Shown here: positions 13,629-23,681 of the stretch, one piece after another | Numbering within the stretch: the first letter of the stretch is position 1 | How the letters are laid out: the number at the start of each line of letters is the position of its first letter | Source: Prinia subflava | Lineage: Eukaryota; Chordata; Aves; Passeriformes; Cisticolidae | Reading direction: 5' to 3' | Length of the DNA stretch: 64,000 nt | Assembly (NCBI RefSeq): GCF_021018805.1 | Contig: NC_086254.1 | Span: 23,053,300 to 23,117,299, forward strand | The notes under the pieces: model-generated | Seen by the model: the letters and a program-made list of their open reading frames with translations, nothing else | The model's database searches: none | Told to the model about the DNA's origin: nothing | Position numbers and translations under genes: made by a program

Positions 13629-13795
13629 CCGCAGGTGACCCTATACCCCCGCAGGGTCCCGCCTCAGGTGTCCCTGTCCCCGCAGGTGACCGTATCCCCC
13701 CAGAGGTGACCGAGTCTCTCCTCAGGTGTCCCTATCCCCGCAGGTGACCCTGTCCCCGCAGGTCACTCTATCCCCACAGGTGACAGTCCCCTGCG
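13629..13795. repeat. Short tandem array, CCCGCAGGTGACCCT-type unit
   Basis: Around ten imperfect copies of a GCAGGTGACC/TCAGGTGTCC plus CTATCCCC unit of variable spacing (about 12-21 bp) at the left side of the CpG island. Each copy contains CAGGTG, an E-box-like and splice-donor-like hexamer. Confidence 0.8.
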
Positions 13796-13838
13796 GGCGC
13801 TGCGGGTACCCCGCGCCCCCGAGCCCCGCTCCGTGCCC

Positions 13839-13952
13839 AGGTGTGCCCCACCCGTGCCAAGGTGTGCTCCACTCGTGCCCAGGTGTGCCCCACCCGTGCC
13901 AAGGTGTGCTCCACTCGTGCCCAGGTGTGCTCCACTCGTGCCCTACCTGTGC
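13839..13952. repeat. Tandem array of about 21 bp (AGGTGTGCYCCACYCGTGCC)
   Basis: About five copies alternate between a CCCCACCCGTGCCA and a CTCCACTCGTGCCC version, so the higher-order period is close to 42 bp. It lies inside the CpG island. Confidence 0.85.
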
Positions 13953-14427
13953 CCCTCCTGCGCTCAGGCCGGCGGGCGCGGAGCGCGGCTCGGCTCCGCT
14001 GCCGTGGCTGTCGCGGCTGTCGCGGCGGGTCCGGGCTGCCGGCAGGGCCCCGACAGCCGCCGCTTATCGCCGCTTGTCGCCGCTTGTCACCGCTTATCGC
14101 CGCCCAGCCGCGCTCCGCTTCCAGGAAGCCGCGGCTCCGGAGCGCTCGTTTGCCGCTGGATGCCGAGGGCTCCGTCCCGCTCGCTGCTTCCCTTCTCCCT
14201 CCCTCCCTCCTTCCCTCCCTCTCTCCCTGGCTCCCCCTCCGACCCCCCTGGTGCTGGCAGGGGGGCTGGGAGCGCTCCGCGCGGCTCCAGCGCATGCCGA
14301 GCCGGCGGTCACGGCCCGGACCCTCTGCTATTAATCAGGAGCATCGCAGGCGCCCTCTCGCTCGCTGCGGCTGCTCCAGCGGGTCCCACAGCGCCGCGGG
14401 GCAGCGACAGAGCGGCAGCGCGGGCAG

Positions 14428-14580
14428 GACACCCGTCCTGCAGGACACCCGTCCCCACGGGACACCCTTCCCCGCAGGACACCCGTCCCCGAGGGACACC
14501 CGTCCTGCAGGACACCCGTCCTGCAGGACACCCGTCCCCACGGGACACCTGTCCCTGCAGGACACCCGTCCCTGCAGCCC
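14428..14580. repeat. 16-17-bp tandem array with recurrent palindromes
   Basis: About nine copies of GACACCCGTCCTGCAG or GACACCCGTCCCCACGG start at 14428, 14444, 14461, 14478, 14495, 14511 and 14527 and continue rightward. The junction of two CTGCAG-type copies makes the perfect 12-bp palindrome GTCCTGCAGGAC, seen at 14435, 14502 and 14518. Confidence 0.9.
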
Positions 14581-14768
14581 CGGCCACTGCCCCGGCCCCT
14601 GCCCCAGCTCTCACCCCTTCTGCTCAGAGCTTTTCTGCCGTGCCCAGGTCCCGCCTTTCCCACCTTCCCCATCCGTTGCTCCCTCCTCCTCTGCCCTTAC
14701 CCCACACCGCCTCTTCACCATCCCTTTAAAGGTTCCCTCCTCTTGCAGCCCTCGGTCATACAACGCTA

Positions 14769-14798
14769 ATCATCATCATCATCATCATCACCATCATA
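14769..14798. repeat. (ATC)n microsatellite
   Basis: About nine uninterrupted or nearly uninterrupted trinucleotides read AATCATCATC and so on, with one ACC interruption. Confidence 0.9.
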
Positions 14799-15988
14799 AT
14801 CTTGTTTCTTTTTCTCTTTGCCTCCTGCCTTTCCCCATCCCGCCCTTCCACAGCTTTGCTGGCACTGAGGAGATGTAATTTGCTCTCTTTGATTCTCTGT
14901 TGACCAAACCCTGCTCCGAGTCCTTCCTGCTGCACCCACTACTGACCTCCTTCTTTCTTCTGCAGGCAGGCGCTGCTCCTGGGGCTGAGCTCCCTTCTCC
15001 AGACACCTTCCAGGTGACCGTGGCAGGAGGAGGTGACACTGCCATGCAGAACGCAGGCTGGGATCTCCCTGCTCCTGTCTCACCCACTCACACCTCTCCT
15101 GAGCAACGCCTGGCCGGGCCTTCTGCAAACACCACACATAAAACATGTCCCTGCCTGGGCACAGCACCTGGCTCCTGCTGTGGCTCATCCATCTTCCCTT
15201 CCCGCTGGTTTTTAGCAGCACTTCCCCGTGCTGACTGACTGACAGCACAGGAAGCCAGACACTCCCCAGGGGAAAATGAGCTGACTGCACGGAATCTGGC
15301 CATGCCCTTACCAAAACTTCATTAGCAATGTGTTTGCTTCCCTTTGGACCATGCAGCATCCAGCACACACATCCTGAAACCCACCCCACTGCAGGAGGCT
15401 GAAGCACCAAGGGAAGTCCTCAAAGCTCCAGCTGACCAGAGATCCCATACAAGAACCTCTCCGGGCAGGCTCTCCTTTGCAGTTCTTTATGAACTAGGTC
15501 AGGATTTGTATTTCCCTGTGCACATGTCTAAAGGAAAGTCTTGAAGGAGGCAGAGGAAGATCTCTTGCACAGCTGAACACAGCTTGTAAGGAAAGGCATG
15601 AGGGAACTGACACACATGAAAGTGAGAGCAATAAGACACAAAACCAGATGGGCACATGGAGTTGCCCGAGCCAACAATTCAAGCACTCTGGGGTTTATTT
15701 GTATCAGAAAGAACTGTGCTGAGATGCAAGCAAAAGTGGGTTTCACACCAGGTCTTTAAAATGCTGGGGCTTGGAGCACTGCAAATGCCAATGGTGGTGC
15801 ACCACAGATGTCACAGCTGGGGTGCCTGGAAAACAAAGCAGGGAGATGCAAATACATGGATTTGTGCAGGTAAGCACATGACATTCCAGTCGTCGTAACT
15901 CTACTAACTCTTGGCTTGATTTTCCTGGTATTTTGGGGGTTACATCCACTGAGTGCTTGAAGAATCCCCCCCAACAAATGCAGCTGCA
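14799..15988. other. Intergenic stretch, no gene confirmed
   Basis: No recognisable coding exon. There is a good splice-acceptor-like sequence (pyrimidine tract ending TTCTTCTGCAG at 14965) with a donor-like CAG/GTGACC 48 bp later. It is discussed in the findings and not called as an exon. Confidence 0.45.
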
Positions 15989-16148
15989 GCTGTCCTGCTG
16001 CTCCGTGGGGTTTGCAGGCTGACAGGGCAGGCTGTCCTGCTGCTCCGTGGGTTTTCCAGGCTGACAGGGCAGGCTGTCCTGCTGCTCCGTGGGTTTTCCA
16101 GGCTGACAGGGCAGGCTGTCCTGCTGCTCCGTGGGTTTTCCAGGCTGC
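15989..16148. repeat. 42-bp tandem array, about 3.8 copies
   Basis: Repeats of a 42-bp unit containing GGCTGTCCTGCTGCTCCGTG then GGTTTTCCAGGCTGACAGGG. The middle copies are identical by eye. The unit is a multiple of three, so open frames on both strands pass through it with an in-register 14-residue repeat. This is a repeat effect and not evidence of coding. Confidence 0.9.
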
Positions 16149-18269
16149 CAGCAGGCAGCAGTGGCTGTGTGCCCCAGCCTCAGGCAGAGGATGGGGCTCC
16201 TGCAGCTCAGGACAGTGCTGGAACACTGCTGTCACTGCAGCAGGTCCCTGTCCCCAGTGCTGGCCCCACTGCAGGGCAGAGCACACTGGAAAATCAGCTG
16301 GATTTGTAGGAGGACATTTGTCACAGCACCAAATCTCAGCAGGAGCCCTGTGCAAGCAGTTGCCCAAAACGCCATTGCTGTTAATGTCATTTCCTCCTAA
16401 CCATGAGCCCTTTAACAAAATTCACAGAGCAGCCCCTCAGCAAACACCAATGACCAGAGTTCCCTCACTCCTGGTGCAGATGTCCCCATTTACTTCAGCT
16501 GAGGAATGGCTTTGTGTTTTTATTCCAGTTTACTTTTTATGATCTCCATTTGCTGTGTCTTCATCTGGTGTGTTTATGTGGCTGGTGCTTGGTTTTCATT
16601 ATTTTTAACTGCATTTCAGATCATTTGCTCTATGGTTTTGTTCACATTCTCCTTTTCCACGAAATTCTAATAAAACACTTGGCTACAGATTTCCCAAATT
16701 GAATACTGATGTTTAGTGCAGCTAATTATGCAGCAGGGTTCAAAGTGAGTTCTATAATGTAACAATTTACATATTCCTGAAAACAATGGACACAAACCTA
16801 CAAATTATTGCTACAAGCTAGTTTCACATTCTTCTGGAATTTCCTTTAGAAATACATATGTTTAGTATTCTCACGCATATGAAAAGCAGTAAATAGTGCA
16901 TTGCTGGCACCATTATAAAATTTGTAGTGAAAAAATAAAACACACTCTGATGTGTCTCAGACCTAAAGGGACATGAAAAAAATGCCAGTTTGTTTCCTCC
17001 AAGATGTCAGAGCACTTCACAAATCCCTTCCCAAATTCAGTCACTCAACATCCATCAATATAAGCCAATGAAACACAAAAGATCATTTTACAACAAAGCA
17101 TCCGCCGTGATTGCAACAACATTACACATTGAGCGTTTCAGCATCACCAGTGTTCTGGCATGATCAGATTAATCATAACTTTATTGTTTAAGTCCTGAAT
17201 AAAATAGATTTTGTTTGTTTTCTAAATGGACCAGATCACAGGCAGCCAGCCCTGTGAGCAGAGCAGCCCAGCCTTCTCAGGAAGATCCAGACTAAACTGA
17301 CTTTTAGAAAGGCTGCTGTAAACCATGACTGTTTATAAAAGCAAGAGCTAATAACTCAGTAGCTGGGCCTGTTACTGTGATCCTTTGCACCAGGCTGACT
17401 TGGAGAGACAATAACTCTTGCTGCTCTTAATGCAAGCAATATGTATGCCAACATTTGCCTGTGGCTCCACCCCACCCTTTTTAGTTTGTATTTTTTTAAT
17501 TTTAGGATGCTGCTTACATGTTCGTAATGTGGAGTAATCTGCATAGAAGTGGATTATCTCTCAGTCTATCCATATATTGACCAGGCATTTTCATTGCTGT
17601 AACTATGAACTGCAGAGCATGTTCTAGAAAACCATCCCCGCACAGAGCATTTGCTCTGAGCCTCTGAGGGGGGTTACAGTGAGATTAAACTGTAAATACA
17701 CATCCCCACTTCCAAGCACATGATTATTTTTCCCTCTTTGTGCATCTATCTGTGCTGGAGTTTTTAGTTCTTGGTGTAATAACTCAGGAGGGAAACTAAG
17801 AGACCTGCCAACAGAAGCAAAGAGTATCTTCTAAAACCTCAACACAACTGGGACACAGGCTGAACTCACAGGATTCAGTATTTCCAAATGTGACATGCAT
17901 GGAAAATCTGAATTATTTTTCAAGCCTCCTTGGCTTGTACTTTTGTACAAGTCGACCATTTTACTTACGACCGTTGCACCAGTCCTGCCTGGTTAATAAC
18001 CAGGGGCAGTTCTATTGCACTGATGTGTGCAAACCCGTCTGTTCACAGGGGTCTAACAGGGTTGGCTTGTTTGTGTATGGACAAATAAAGCACTGAGACA
18101 AAAAAAACCCTAAATTAATCTGGTCATCTAATTACAGTAAAAGTTTCATATTTCCCTAAAAAAAATTGTTCCTTATATGGTTTTACATTTTCCTAAAATG
18201 TTGGTAGCTTCGTCTTATGATTACAACAGGAAGTCTATGACAAATCAGAGAGATCAAATGAGAGTGCAC
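16149..18269. other. Intergenic stretch, nothing recognised
   Basis: AT-rich DNA with no exon-like segment or array that I can support. Confidence 0.5.
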
Positions 18270-18425
18270 CATCCCCGGGAACGTTGTCCCATCCCTGGAA
18301 GTGTCCAAGGCCAGCTTGGACGGGGCTTGGAGCAGCCTGATATCGTGGAATTGTCCATGGCAGGGGGTGGAGCGGGATGAGCTTTAAGGTCCTTCCAACC
18401 CAAGCCATTGTGTGATTTTATCAAT
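18270..18425 (+). mobile_element. CR1-type LINE 3' fragment
   Basis: Contains in order CATCCCTGGAAGTGTCCAAGG, CTTGGACGGGGCTTGGAGCA, GTCCATGGCAGGGGGTGGA and the terminal TCCTTCCAACCCAAGCCATT followed by GTGTGATTTTAT. This is the classic avian CR1 3' end in sense orientation. It is 5'-truncated with no ORF2 remnant, an inactive relic. Confidence 0.88.
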
Positions 18426-18574
18426 GACATTTCAAGCCCGGTAAGAGCCATTTGACACAGCCACTACAAACACAGGTAAGGCTGTGGGAGCAGTCCATGT
18501 CCTGGGCAGCCTGGTGCAGTCTGGTTGTAATTAATTAATGGTGTAATAATGATGTAATTAATGGTGTCATTAAC

Positions 18575-18740
18575 GGCCGGCGCTCCGGTCGCAGCCGCCG
18601 GGGTGACCGCGACAGCGCGGCCACAGCGCCCTCTGGCGGCGGCGGCTCCCGCTGCACCCGCGAGCGCGGGCGGCGGCGACAGCGGCGACAGTCGCGACAG
18701 TCGCGACAGCGGCGATCCAGGCTCCCCGCGCCATGGAATC
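18575..18740. promoter_or_regulatory. Small CpG cluster with a CTCF-like site
   Basis: A compact CpG-dense patch stands in otherwise AT-rich DNA. It includes 9-bp GACAGTCGC/GACAGCGGC repeats at about 18678-18716. At 18623-18642 the sequence ACAGCGCCCTCTGGCGGC closely fits the CTCF core in reverse orientation (its complement reads CCGCCAGAGGGCGCT). This fits an insulator or distal regulatory site. Binding is inferred from the motif alone. Confidence 0.5.
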
Positions 18741-21700
18741 GGCCAGCCCCCAGGGATTCCCTTCCCGGGTGTCCCAGCCCTCTCTGTGCCTCACAAGTGC
18801 TGCGGCGCTGCCAGCTCCTGCTCTGAGCCTGTGACCGCTCCTGCGTGACTCCTGTGTCAGCCAGTAAATAATTCCATCTCAACAAGCAATAGTTCATTAT
18901 TTTAGAAAAGCTATCATTATTTTTGCAGCCGGATGCAGGGATGGTTTGGAATGAATTCATTGTCTCAGTCAGACACGGGAACAGTCCCTGCCACGAGCTC
19001 CCCTCTTTGTGCATTTCTGTCACAGCACTTTGACTCACAGAGCACAAATCGTTGTAGCAGCTCTGAAAGAAGGCAGACATTAAAAACTTATGTTTTTGTC
19101 AGCTCAGGAAAAGGGTTCGATGCAAGGTTTCTGGCACAGCACCTACGGAAGCGTGGGGCAGGAGGGATTTGGCCATGGGAGCACCACACAAACTCCCAAA
19201 GGGAGGTCAGGGTGGCACCCCAGGTTCACAGCTGGGGGACAGGGGGACACCGCCAGCTCGGGCCACTCCAAAATATTTTTCCCCAAAAAATTTTGGACCA
19301 GGAATACTCAGTGAGTAGTGGAAAACCAAACAAGAACTGTTCAGGAATTCCTTTGTGCAAAGAAACCCTGAAGTGTTACCTGTTGAGCTGCCCAGCTCAG
19401 CAGCAGCGTGGCTTCCTCTGAGCACTTCAGGCTCAGGGTTCAATCATTAAACCCCACACGAGAGCAAGTGAGAGGTGTCAGCTGGGCTGGAACTGCCCTG
19501 CTCAGACACGGGGGAACCTCAGAGTAACTCGGAGTCATTGCACACAAATGGATTGCTAGATGAAGGGGAAGAAAAAGCTCTAAAAACTTTTCATTGTTTT
19601 AGTTAGAAACCTCAGAGAGTATAAATGAATGTATCAGTATCAGCTTTTGACTTGCTAGGAAAGTATATTCAGAGAATTTCAAGAGTTTATCACTGGACCC
19701 AGTTTATAAGTGGGATTTATAACATACCTGAAACAAACTTTTTCTAGCAGGTAGCATGGTATGAAGACAACCTTTCCCATAAAGACAGACAAAATAAAAG
19801 TACAAAATGAAAGAAAGAAACCCAACCCCAGGAAACTATAAATATTTTATTGGAAAAGATCTCATACATGAACTTGAAAAACAATCAATTCATTTTGTCA
19901 CAGACAGGTAAGTAAATATTGCGTCAAAGTAACAACTGAATGTTCCTGGAGGAGTAGGGAAGAAAAAAATGCTGCTAGGTTTGCTGACAGCAGAAAAGAA
20001 AGCAAAGGCAGAAACAGAACACAAAAACTCATTACTAACCCAACTGTTTGTTTCTCCCTCAATAAAATAGGATTTTAAAAACTCAAACAAACAAACAAAC
20101 AGCTCGCTCCAAAATTAAAATCTGGTAACTGTCACAATCCCAGGGTAAGAAATTAATTTTTTATTATGCAAATGCTATTTAAATATAACCATTAATAATT
20201 AAGCAGCTAAGTTGCCACGCAGTGGGGTTCACTTGCTGAGCCTCGCTCCTGTGTTTGTGTAGAGCTGTTGGTAAGGAGTGTGTTCCATGGAGATAAAATA
20301 TAAACAATCCCCTTCTCAGATTCCTCCTCTCTGATGCAGCATTTGTGAATTCACACATTCTGCCTCAGGATCAGCACTATCAGCAGAAAGTTATGGAATG
20401 TATTTCCCTGGATTCATGGGGACCTATAAGTACTGCTTTACAACATTATTTGCATTTAACATGAACATCTCATCTGTGAACATCAGAGGCCTTTGTGACA
20501 GCTCTGGTTTGTCTGCACCACTCACTTATCAAGGAGAGGGCAAAAAGCAATTTGAGCTCATGCTGGTCCCTAATATTCTGAAAATGGAGTATCCAAGGGC
20601 ATACACTGCTGCTGAAAACGCCTCTTTGTAGGGAAATGTAACTAGCACACAAGATTAATGTTTCAAAATTGCAGAAGGTATCAAAAAGAAAGCTTGTAAG
20701 TACAGAATTTATTTTTGTTAAGGAAGGACCTTCCTATTATCATTTTGAAAATAAAGCTTCTCTTTTTCCTTTTGGTTTTCTTTACCCATCAAAAAACCTC
20801 TCCAGTCTCTCATCAGCTCCAAGACAAGACCAGATTACAATCTAGTGCATGTAACAATCACTCCTCTGAGCTGGCACTGACAGTGTAAATAAAGACTACT
20901 TTATATAAAACATGAAATCAGCATAAGCCCTGAACTATGCAATAAAATATTAGGTGGATCATCAATGACAGTCAGCCTAAGGTGACAGAAATTTTCTGTG
21001 CTTTACTCTTGGAAGTACTCTGTGAACTCCCAGGAGGGCTGTGTGGAATACCATTCCACTTAAATGAGGGAAATCTGGGATAGGAAAGCAACCTCACAGC
21101 AGCATCTCACTATTCTCCATGGTGGACCTAAGTGATGGAATTTCTACACCAAAACAAACAAAGGAAAAAAAAAAGGCTTCCCAAAAAAACTTCCCCAGCT
21201 GCTCAGAGATCAGGAAACCCAACCTGTCTTTCAACTTCACAGAAACTGAACGTGCCACGAATAGCTTGATCAGGTCTGAATCACAGGTTGTACAGAACTT
21301 GTGACTAAAATAGCTCTATAAGCTTGCCTTACAGCAGGCACAGAGCCTGCCTCACTCCCCACCTTTATCTGAGATCAAATTGTTTATCACATTCCTTCCT
21401 CATACGTCAGCTCCTTGTGATGAAAGCCAGCCAGTGATTAATACATTTTATTAGGTTGGTTCCAGTGACTTGAAATGAATTTGCCTTGACTCCTCAGGCT
21501 TGCTCCCACACCCACTGCCTGGCACTCCAGCCATGCTAGGAATGCACAATAGAAAACAAATTATCTTAGGCGATACCTCATAAATCTATACCAATAAAAT
21601 TAACTGCAGAATGGCTCCAAACAGAAATCAGCTTCAGGAGGTTTTTCTTCCTTTTCTCCAGGAGAAAAGAGCCAAGCCAACAGCTTTAAAGCCCCAGAGA

Positions 21701-22715
21701 AATCACTGTTCCCTTGTCTCTTGCACTCTTCTCCATGCTCAGCTCATTAAACAGAGCTGTAAAAGACAGATATGGAAAACAGTCCAAACTCTTTTCAGTA
21801 TTATAATTACAAAATGACAGAATAAGAGGTTTTATCCTGGTCTTGCTCACATAGCTGCAATCCGCCATCTACTACACCAGGATCACAGATTCTATCTGAA
21901 TCTGCAGGCTGAATTCTCTGTGTATCCTGCAAACTAAAACACGCTGGATGAAGGATGAGAAGACTTGAATCAGCCTAGACACCGTCTGGCAGCAAACTAT
22001 ACTTAACTATTAACAATATCCTCTCTGCTAATTACAGCTTGTCTTGGCTCGAGTGAGAGCTGCAATTCCTTTGCCTTTGGCGTGATGCGAGGAAGATCAA
22101 CTGTACAAAAATCAGCACCGACTTAGAAGTGATTCAGCACTGGATGCTTTTTATTTAATTACTGATTAGCAGCTGAGACTTGAGAACTGACGAGACACCC
22201 ACGGCTTGCCTCAGTTGCAAGGCATTGTTTGAGCTCCCATCACAGCCATCCACACAAGATCTACATGATGAAACCTCACACCACGTTCTGTTCTACCAGG
22301 TTTACAGATTACGGAGAGACATGCAATTCAAAGGTCTGTTGATATAATGAGATTAATGTACACGCTGTCTTCTTGTCTATATACACGTGAGAAGCCTTTT
22401 TTTTTCCCAGACAATTTACAGTCTCTCCACTCATGGATTTTGTACTTTTGTCAGGGTAGCTTACCTAGCCTTTAATTGAAAATAATTGATCTGTCTCAGA
22501 ATTAAAACAGTAAGGGAAGGTTAGCTCTGACATTACCAGATCCTGCAATCTTATTTGTGACTAAAATGAAAACAAGCTCCATGAACAGCTTTACGTTCAG
22601 GAGGAACGCAGAGCCACATCCTGAGGGGGAGACTTCAATCTTTGGGCCTGAGCAATGTTTATGTAATGTGTAAACATCAACTAACACTGGTGCTTTTTGT
22701 GTTACTGTGGGACCC
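18741..22715. other. Intergenic stretch upstream of PARD6B
   Basis: About 4 kb with no recognisable exon. A short (AAAC)n tract lies at about 20084-20100. The segment around 22000-22330 is non-repetitive with several homeodomain-type TAATTA cores and could be a conserved enhancer, but conservation cannot be judged from one sequence. Confidence 0.45.
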
Positions 22716-22776
22716 TGGATCACAGAATGCTGGGGCTGGAAGGGATCTTTCTTTGGAAATCGTTCAGTCCATCCCC
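22716..22776 (-). mobile_element. CR1-type LINE short fragment (inverted)
   Basis: ATCACAGAATGCTGGGGCTG followed by GAAGGGATCT matches the inverted 3' terminus of CR1, with CAGTCCATCCCC further on. It is very short and diverged, and lies directly upstream of the PARD6B CpG island. Confidence 0.65.
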
Positions 22777-22849
22777 AAGCTCGATGTCCGAGGGGTCTGA
22801 GCCCTCAGGGCCGCCTGACCCGGGGCTCCCGGGGCTGTGAGGGCTGCGG

Positions 22850-23155
22850 GATGGCGGCTCCTCGGGGCGGCACGGAGGCTCCCGGGAGCTGGGCGAGGGT
22901 TGGGGTTAGAATTAGGTTCGGTTTAGCTCCTCGGCGCTGTGGAGGAGCGGGAGCGCGGCACGGAGGCTCCTGAGGGCTGTGGGAGGTTTAGGGTTAGTGC
23001 TGGCTCCTCAGGGCTCCGGAGGAGCGGGAGGGCGGCACGGAGGCTCCTGAGGGCTGCGGGAGGCTTGGGGTCAGAGTTCGGGTTAGTGTTGGCTCCTCAG
23101 GGCTCTGGAGGAGCGGGAGCGCGGCACGGAGGCTCCCGAGGGCCGCGGGAGGATG
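22850..23155. repeat. Imperfect 75-90-bp tandem duplication in the PARD6B CpG island
   Basis: About three and a half copies of a unit holding GCTCCTCAGGGCTCTGGAGG, then AGCGGGAGCGCGGCACGGAG and GCTCCTGAGGGCTGCGGGAG, separated by linkers with GGTTAGGGTT-like, GTTAG-rich sequence. Copies differ by substitutions and in linker length. They multiply GC-rich sites immediately upstream of the gene. Confidence 0.8.
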
Positions 23156-23351
23156 CGGAGGTGCGCGATGGCGGCTCCCCGCGGCGGGAGGAGCCTGAGG
23201 AGGCAGCGGGAGCCGAGCCGCGCTCCAGCCCCGTGCGCGCACCGCCCCGGCCGCTGCGGGACAAGGGCTGCGGAGGCACGGCCCGCACCTGCAGCGGGTT
23301 CAGGAGCAGAGAGCCGAGCACAGAGCCCGCAGCGCCCCCGCCTCGCCTCCT

Positions 23352-23359
23352 CCATCTTG
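23352..23359 (-). promoter_or_regulatory. YY1-type site in the PARD6B promoter
   Basis: CCTCCATCTTGCCGCGG gives CAAGATGG on the minus strand, the YY1 core often found within a few tens of bases of CpG-island transcription starts. Confidence 0.5.
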
Positions 23360-23615
23360 CCGCGGCTGCGGCGGCAGGTGCGCGCCCCGCCCGTGCGCGG
23401 CCCCGCGGAGGCGGCGCAGGCGCGGCCCCGCCTCGCCCGCTCCCCGGCAGGTGCCGGAGCCGCGCGGCCCCGCCCCGGCCCGGCCGCGCTGAGGGCGGAG
23501 GCGGCGGAGCGGCCGCGGCTGCCGGGGGCTCTTGGCTGGGCCGCGCCGCTGCCCGTCCCGCAGCGCTCCGGCGGAGAGAGGAGCGAGAGCAGCGGAGGCA
23601 GCGACCGCGTGCGGC

Positions 23616-23681
23616 ATGAACCGGGCTCAGCGCGGGGCCGCGGGCAGCCGCGGCCTGGGCACCATGGAGGTGAAGAGCAAG
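23616..23681 (+). CDS. PARD6B: PARD6B coding exon 1
   Basis: Encodes residues 1-22 and ends MEVKSK, with donor AAG/GTGGGAG (phase 0). The chosen start (GCGGC-ATG-A) matches the known PARD6B N-terminus. A second in-frame ATG at codon 17 (23664) sits in a much better context (CACC-ATG-G). A 16-residue-shorter form by leaky scanning is therefore plausible and would still contain the whole PB1 domain. Confidence 0.93.

Larger units (their letters stand above)
13480..14660. promoter_or_regulatory. Orphan CpG island
   Basis: About 1.2 kb is strongly GC- and CpG-rich. It includes a stretch around 13970-14180 with many CG dinucleotides and 10-bp-spaced 'CCGCTTATCG/CCGCTTGTCG' units at about 14059-14100, then a CCCTCCCT pyrimidine tract near 14195-14230. 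Three short tandem arrays lie inside it. In birds such an island usually marks a promoter, but I cannot assign a first exon or an adjacent gene. It could serve a non-coding RNA, an unannotated gene on either strand, or be a repeat-generated CpG cluster. Confidence 0.55.

Noticed and set aside
19090..19160. Possible tRNA (GGTTCGATGC segment near 19114)
   Set aside because: No matching acceptor, D or anticodon stems could be formed around it.
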